From: Rutidosis leptorrhynchoides
Taxonomy: Eukaryota; Streptophyta; Magnoliopsida; Asterales; Asteraceae
Direction of reading: 5' to 3'
Assembly (NCBI RefSeq): GCF_046630445.1
Contig: NC_092343.1
Span: forward strand, 141,229,501-141,293,500
DNA length: 64,000 nt
Part shown: in pieces, positions 61,143 through 64,000 of the stretch
Position numbering within the stretch: position 1 is the stretch's first letter
How the letters are laid out: each line of letters opens with the position of its first letter
Position numbers and translations under genes: made by a program
The notes under the pieces: model-generated
Databases searched by the model: none
What the model saw: only the letters and a program-made list of their open reading frames with translations
What the model was told of the DNA's origin: nothing

Positions 61143-62450
61143 TTATTTATTTATGATTTTATAAATCGCATAAGTGACGGAAATTTTTTTTTATTACTTT
61201 CATGTGCCCATAAATCTCGTGAGGACCGCACAAATAAACAACGTGTAAAAATGTTGATAAATATAGTTTTTCATGTTTCAGAGGTTACGAATTGAAAAAG
61301 ATCGAGTGAAAAATCTTTGAATCATCGGTTGACATGTTACTAAGTAATGAAAACAATTGAACTAAAGGTAGTTTTGAAAATTATCATGACATAAGTCTTT
61401 GGGCCAAAAATGTTCACGTGCGAAGCCGTTGCTAAAAAGTGAGGTATGAAGGATAGAGCATGAGGATGAGAAGTGAATCGCTCTTTGACTTTGCAAAATC
61501 CCAAACAGGTTATGGCCAACATTAAAGTCGGAATACTGATGGTGTTAATATCACTAAACGAGAATCCCTAGGAATAAGTCAGGGCTTAGAGTTATTTAAG
61601 AAAGAGCATCGTTCCAACAGGCGTGGCAAATAAGATCCTTGCAATAATTCTGAATGGTTTAAGTGTTAGTGGATGCCCAAAGGCTCTGCATGATGTGGCA
61701 GTAAGTGCCTTCAACACATACACACACACATGAATCTCTCGATTTCGACGGTTGTAAAGTAGTCACGATGAATTGGATACGAATAGGCAACGAAAATTGT
61801 TATAGAAATCGTTTTAGGTGACACTGTAGGAAAATAAATGAAGTTCTTAGTAAAACTAGAGTTATGTACAACATGTACTATTCTAGGTAAAATATCTTTT
61901 GAATAAAAGAATTGGTTTGTAAAAGTGAAAGTAAAATTTCATATGTAATTGTCAAAAATAAGAAATCATTTGCTTTATTTTATATACGATTTCAAAATTT
62001 TGCACGAATGATAAATAAAATAAATTTACTTTTATAAAACTTTGAGAGGATCGTACCGTAACATAGTGTGTGAATTTTTTTTTTTTTTGGCAAACAAAAT
62101 TTTCATATTTCGGAGGTTACAAGTTGGAAAAAGATTGATGAGAATTGAGTAAAAGATTTTTGAAAAATTTCGGGTGATATTTGGGGTAATAAAAACTATT
62201 GAATTTAAACGTGGTTGATGACTATTAGTAGGGCATAAGTCCTTTGACCAAAAATGCTTAAGTGTGAAGTTGTTGCTTATAAGTGAGATACGGATGGGAG
62301 AGTATGAGGAGGAGAATTTACCACCCATTGATTTTGGAAAATTTTGAACTGGTATGACTAATATCGAAGTAAGAAGGATGATGGTGTGATTATCATCAAA
62401 TAAGAAATCTCTCGGAATAAGTTAGGATTCAGAGTCGCGTAAGAATGAGT
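60900..62450. repeat. Diverged tandem duplication in element F
   Basis: Copies share GAAGTTCTTAGTAAA (60909 and 61839), CATAAGTC-TTTG-CCAAAAATG (61391 and 62233) and GGAATAAGT (61571 and 62415), in the same order, offset by about 840-930 bp. Similarity is moderate, so the duplication is old. Confidence 0.65.
61071..61138. repeat. TA microsatellite in element F
   Basis: About 34 TA units, then TTATTTATTTAT. Confidence 0.95.
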
Positions 62451-62469
62451 ATCAAATAAGATTCCTGGC

Positions 62470-62905
62470 TAGTCCTTAAGATAGAATTTGAATCGCCGAA
62501 GTGACGGGATACAATTTCCTTTATGTATCGTCGTGTAAGTTTATCCATTGTATCGGTTTCTTTCATGGCTAGAAAGTGAGTAGATTTGGTGAGATGGTCA
62601 ATGATAACCCAGATAGTGTCCTAACCGCCTACCGTTTTCGGTAGCTTCGTGATAAAATCCATTGTTATTCCTTCCTATTTCCATTGTGGGATTTCGGGTT
62701 GTTGTCATGCAACTAATAAGGTTCAGCTTCGGACTACTTCTCTCCCCGTAAACTATTAACGACTCACCATTCTCGCGAGGTACACGAATGACCTTCTCAC
62801 TATAAATAACTTTCGCTTTCATCCTTGAAATCTAGTCCATTCAAACTATTTCATCAAAGCTTTCTAACTTGATGAGTATTAGGTTAATCTTAAGGTTCAT
62901 TCCAA
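62470..62905 (-). pseudogene. Gypsy pol remnant: protease end joined to integrase core
   Basis: On the minus strand, from 62905: a decayed SFDEIV-x-MD (the SFDVIVGMD of protease), MKAKVIYSEKVIRVPRENGE, SLIVYGERSSPKLNLISCM, then directly the integrase core start (equivalents of [17 protein letters not shown]), [23 protein letters not shown] and YIKEI. Element E has about 1.8 kb of reverse transcriptase, RNase H and integrase zinc domain between these parts; here they are deleted. Frameshifts and a stop are present. Further right, 63110-63270 may hold a badly decayed protease active-site region. Confidence 0.75.
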
Positions 62906-64000
62906 CCAAATCTTATTATACTACCGTGAAAAATTCTATCATTCTCCTCAAATAATATCCGCTTGTGCGTAGGTAACTAATCCTTTCCACTACTACTTTA
63001 AACTTCCAAGTTTTGTTGACATGATGTCATCTCCAAATGACCCACCTGTTAATTTTAAGGTACTACCTTATATCATTCTTCTATCTCTGCCAGCTTACCA
63101 ATAGCTTGTCCTATAGAATACTTAACTCTCATGGTTGTTAATGGCTTATTAGTCATAACACTAAGGTTCTTAGATATAAGGTTTCTATCGCTCTAGTATT
63201 AAACAACTCTGAGACAATAAAACGTCGTGACGAAACGTACCCTAACTAAAAATCAGGATCCATACGAGTCTCCATAGCTGAGATAACGATTGCTCTGCAG
63301 TAAGTAAGTCCAAAGTTTTTCCTATTTAAGAACTTTGTCCTTAAGTGTCCAGAGTGTCTATATCTGTAACAAATTTTCGGGTTATCATTTCTGCAATCAA
63401 GGCCCTTCTTGTACAGTATCTGGGCTACGTGGTTATTCTTTCCCTACCTCTAATAGACCATAATGTGTATACTCAAGTGGTTCCTACCAAGATTTTCTCT
63501 GAATCACTTCATATTCCTTATATAGTAACATTGGGACTTCTGCATGATTCACTTCAATATAATTACGCTGGCCTGGCGTCATTATATTGTACTAAATCGT
63601 ACGTTCATTCCAATATCACTCCATATGGTCAACGTAACGTGATCACTTCAAGTTCTACTCAATTTCATCTAACGGTGCTTTATCTATGCTATCTCAAAAC
63701 AAATTCTATATAATTAATCTCATGGTTTCTCGGTCTGGGTGCGTAGGTTCCGTTGATCATGCATCAATGCCTAGATGTCCCGAAATTTCTTCAAAATGTT
63801 CGGGTTTAAGTAACGTCGTTAGGTTCCTTTCTAGAAATTCAATCTGGGTCTCGCGTCGGGTAGCAAGTAGTAATATGATATGTTTTGAGGCGACTCCCAA
63901 GTCTTTGGGTATGGCTGGGCATCAGTAGATGACACTCTGACCTTGTGAAAGGAGATGCCTTCTCGACTTCTCCAATGCCTAAGAGTGTTAGGGACCTAAG
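62906..64000 (-). mobile_element. Rest of element F internal region (unrecognised)
   Basis: Weak resemblance to protease on the minus strand at 63110-63270. 63546-63630 (ATTACGCTGGCCTGGCGTCATTATATTGTACT on the plus strand) is related to a block in A-D (for example 4208-4250 and 29462-29510: ATCACGTTGATCAAGTGTC, then ATTATATTATACT). Two plus-strand frames, 63345-63713 (122 codons) and 63686-63928 (80 codons), are not recognised and lack a convincing start context. Confidence 0.4.

Larger units (their letters stand above)
59724..62469 (-). mobile_element. Decayed internal region of element F
   Basis: Noncoding in all frames apart from short chance frames. It includes a 43-bp segment similar to the insert in A (60612-60654), a TA repeat (61071-61138) and a diverged tandem duplication (about 60900-61600 and 61835-62450). 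No integrase C-terminus or chromodomain is recognisable where they would be expected. Confidence 0.55.

Overview
The window is repeat-dominated nuclear DNA from a flowering plant. The sequence style (tRNA-Met-primed chromovirus elements with about 3 kb LTRs, and LTR ends next to GGGTAGGTAC-type polypurine tracts) reminds me of Asteraceae; that placement is inference from memory, not a database result. Almost everything is LTR retrotransposon. The only cellular gene I recognise is a damaged exon 1 of a TRAUCO/ASH2-like gene at 53639-54633.

Layout. Positions 1-52.7 kb form a deep nest. Reading outward from its youngest part: E (7351-18642, +) is a nearly intact Ty3/gypsy chromovirus (probably Tekay/Del clade) with an accessory ORF, gag, pol and a C-terminal chromodomain, flanked by the 5-bp duplication CTTAA. 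E sits in the 5' LTR of A (279-21099, -, duplication CCGTT), which has no gag-pol. A sits in an LTR that ends at 22270 and belongs to B (internal region 22271-26215). C (26665-34498, -, duplication TACGT) sits in B's other LTR. B's right end (38004) abuts the truncated left LTR of D (38005-49363, -). D sits in a plus-strand gypsy LTR, G (to 52043). G sits in the RNase H end of one Ty1/copia element (52044-52670), which sits in the RNase H end of a second (52716-53164).

Elements A-D are one family of non-autonomous elements. Each keeps LTRs, a tRNA-Met primer site, a polypurine tract, a sense ORF near the 5' end (motif GEPVRNT, then a short coiled coil) and an antisense module near the 3' end. 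In A, B and D the antisense module holds a TATA box and a small hydrophobic ORF, full length only in B. In C the same slot holds a different, intact 151-codon gene with its own promoter, which carries a cluster of AACGG (mitosis-specific-activator-like) motifs. I consider this exchangeable antisense cassette the most interesting feature of the window.

Right part. 53165-56748 is a small genic island: the TRAUCO-like exon with a frameshift and a Trp-to-stop change, then a putative antisense LINE 3' end, into which a 1171-bp Mutator-like element with a 9-bp duplication has inserted. From 56749 to the end is another minus-strand gypsy element, F: a complete 3' LTR and a decayed internal region in which protease and integrase remnants have been joined by deletion. 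TA microsatellites are frequent inside the LTRs.

All alignments were made by eye. Family names rest on visible motifs, and boundaries given to the base are those defined by TG...CA ends plus target duplications.
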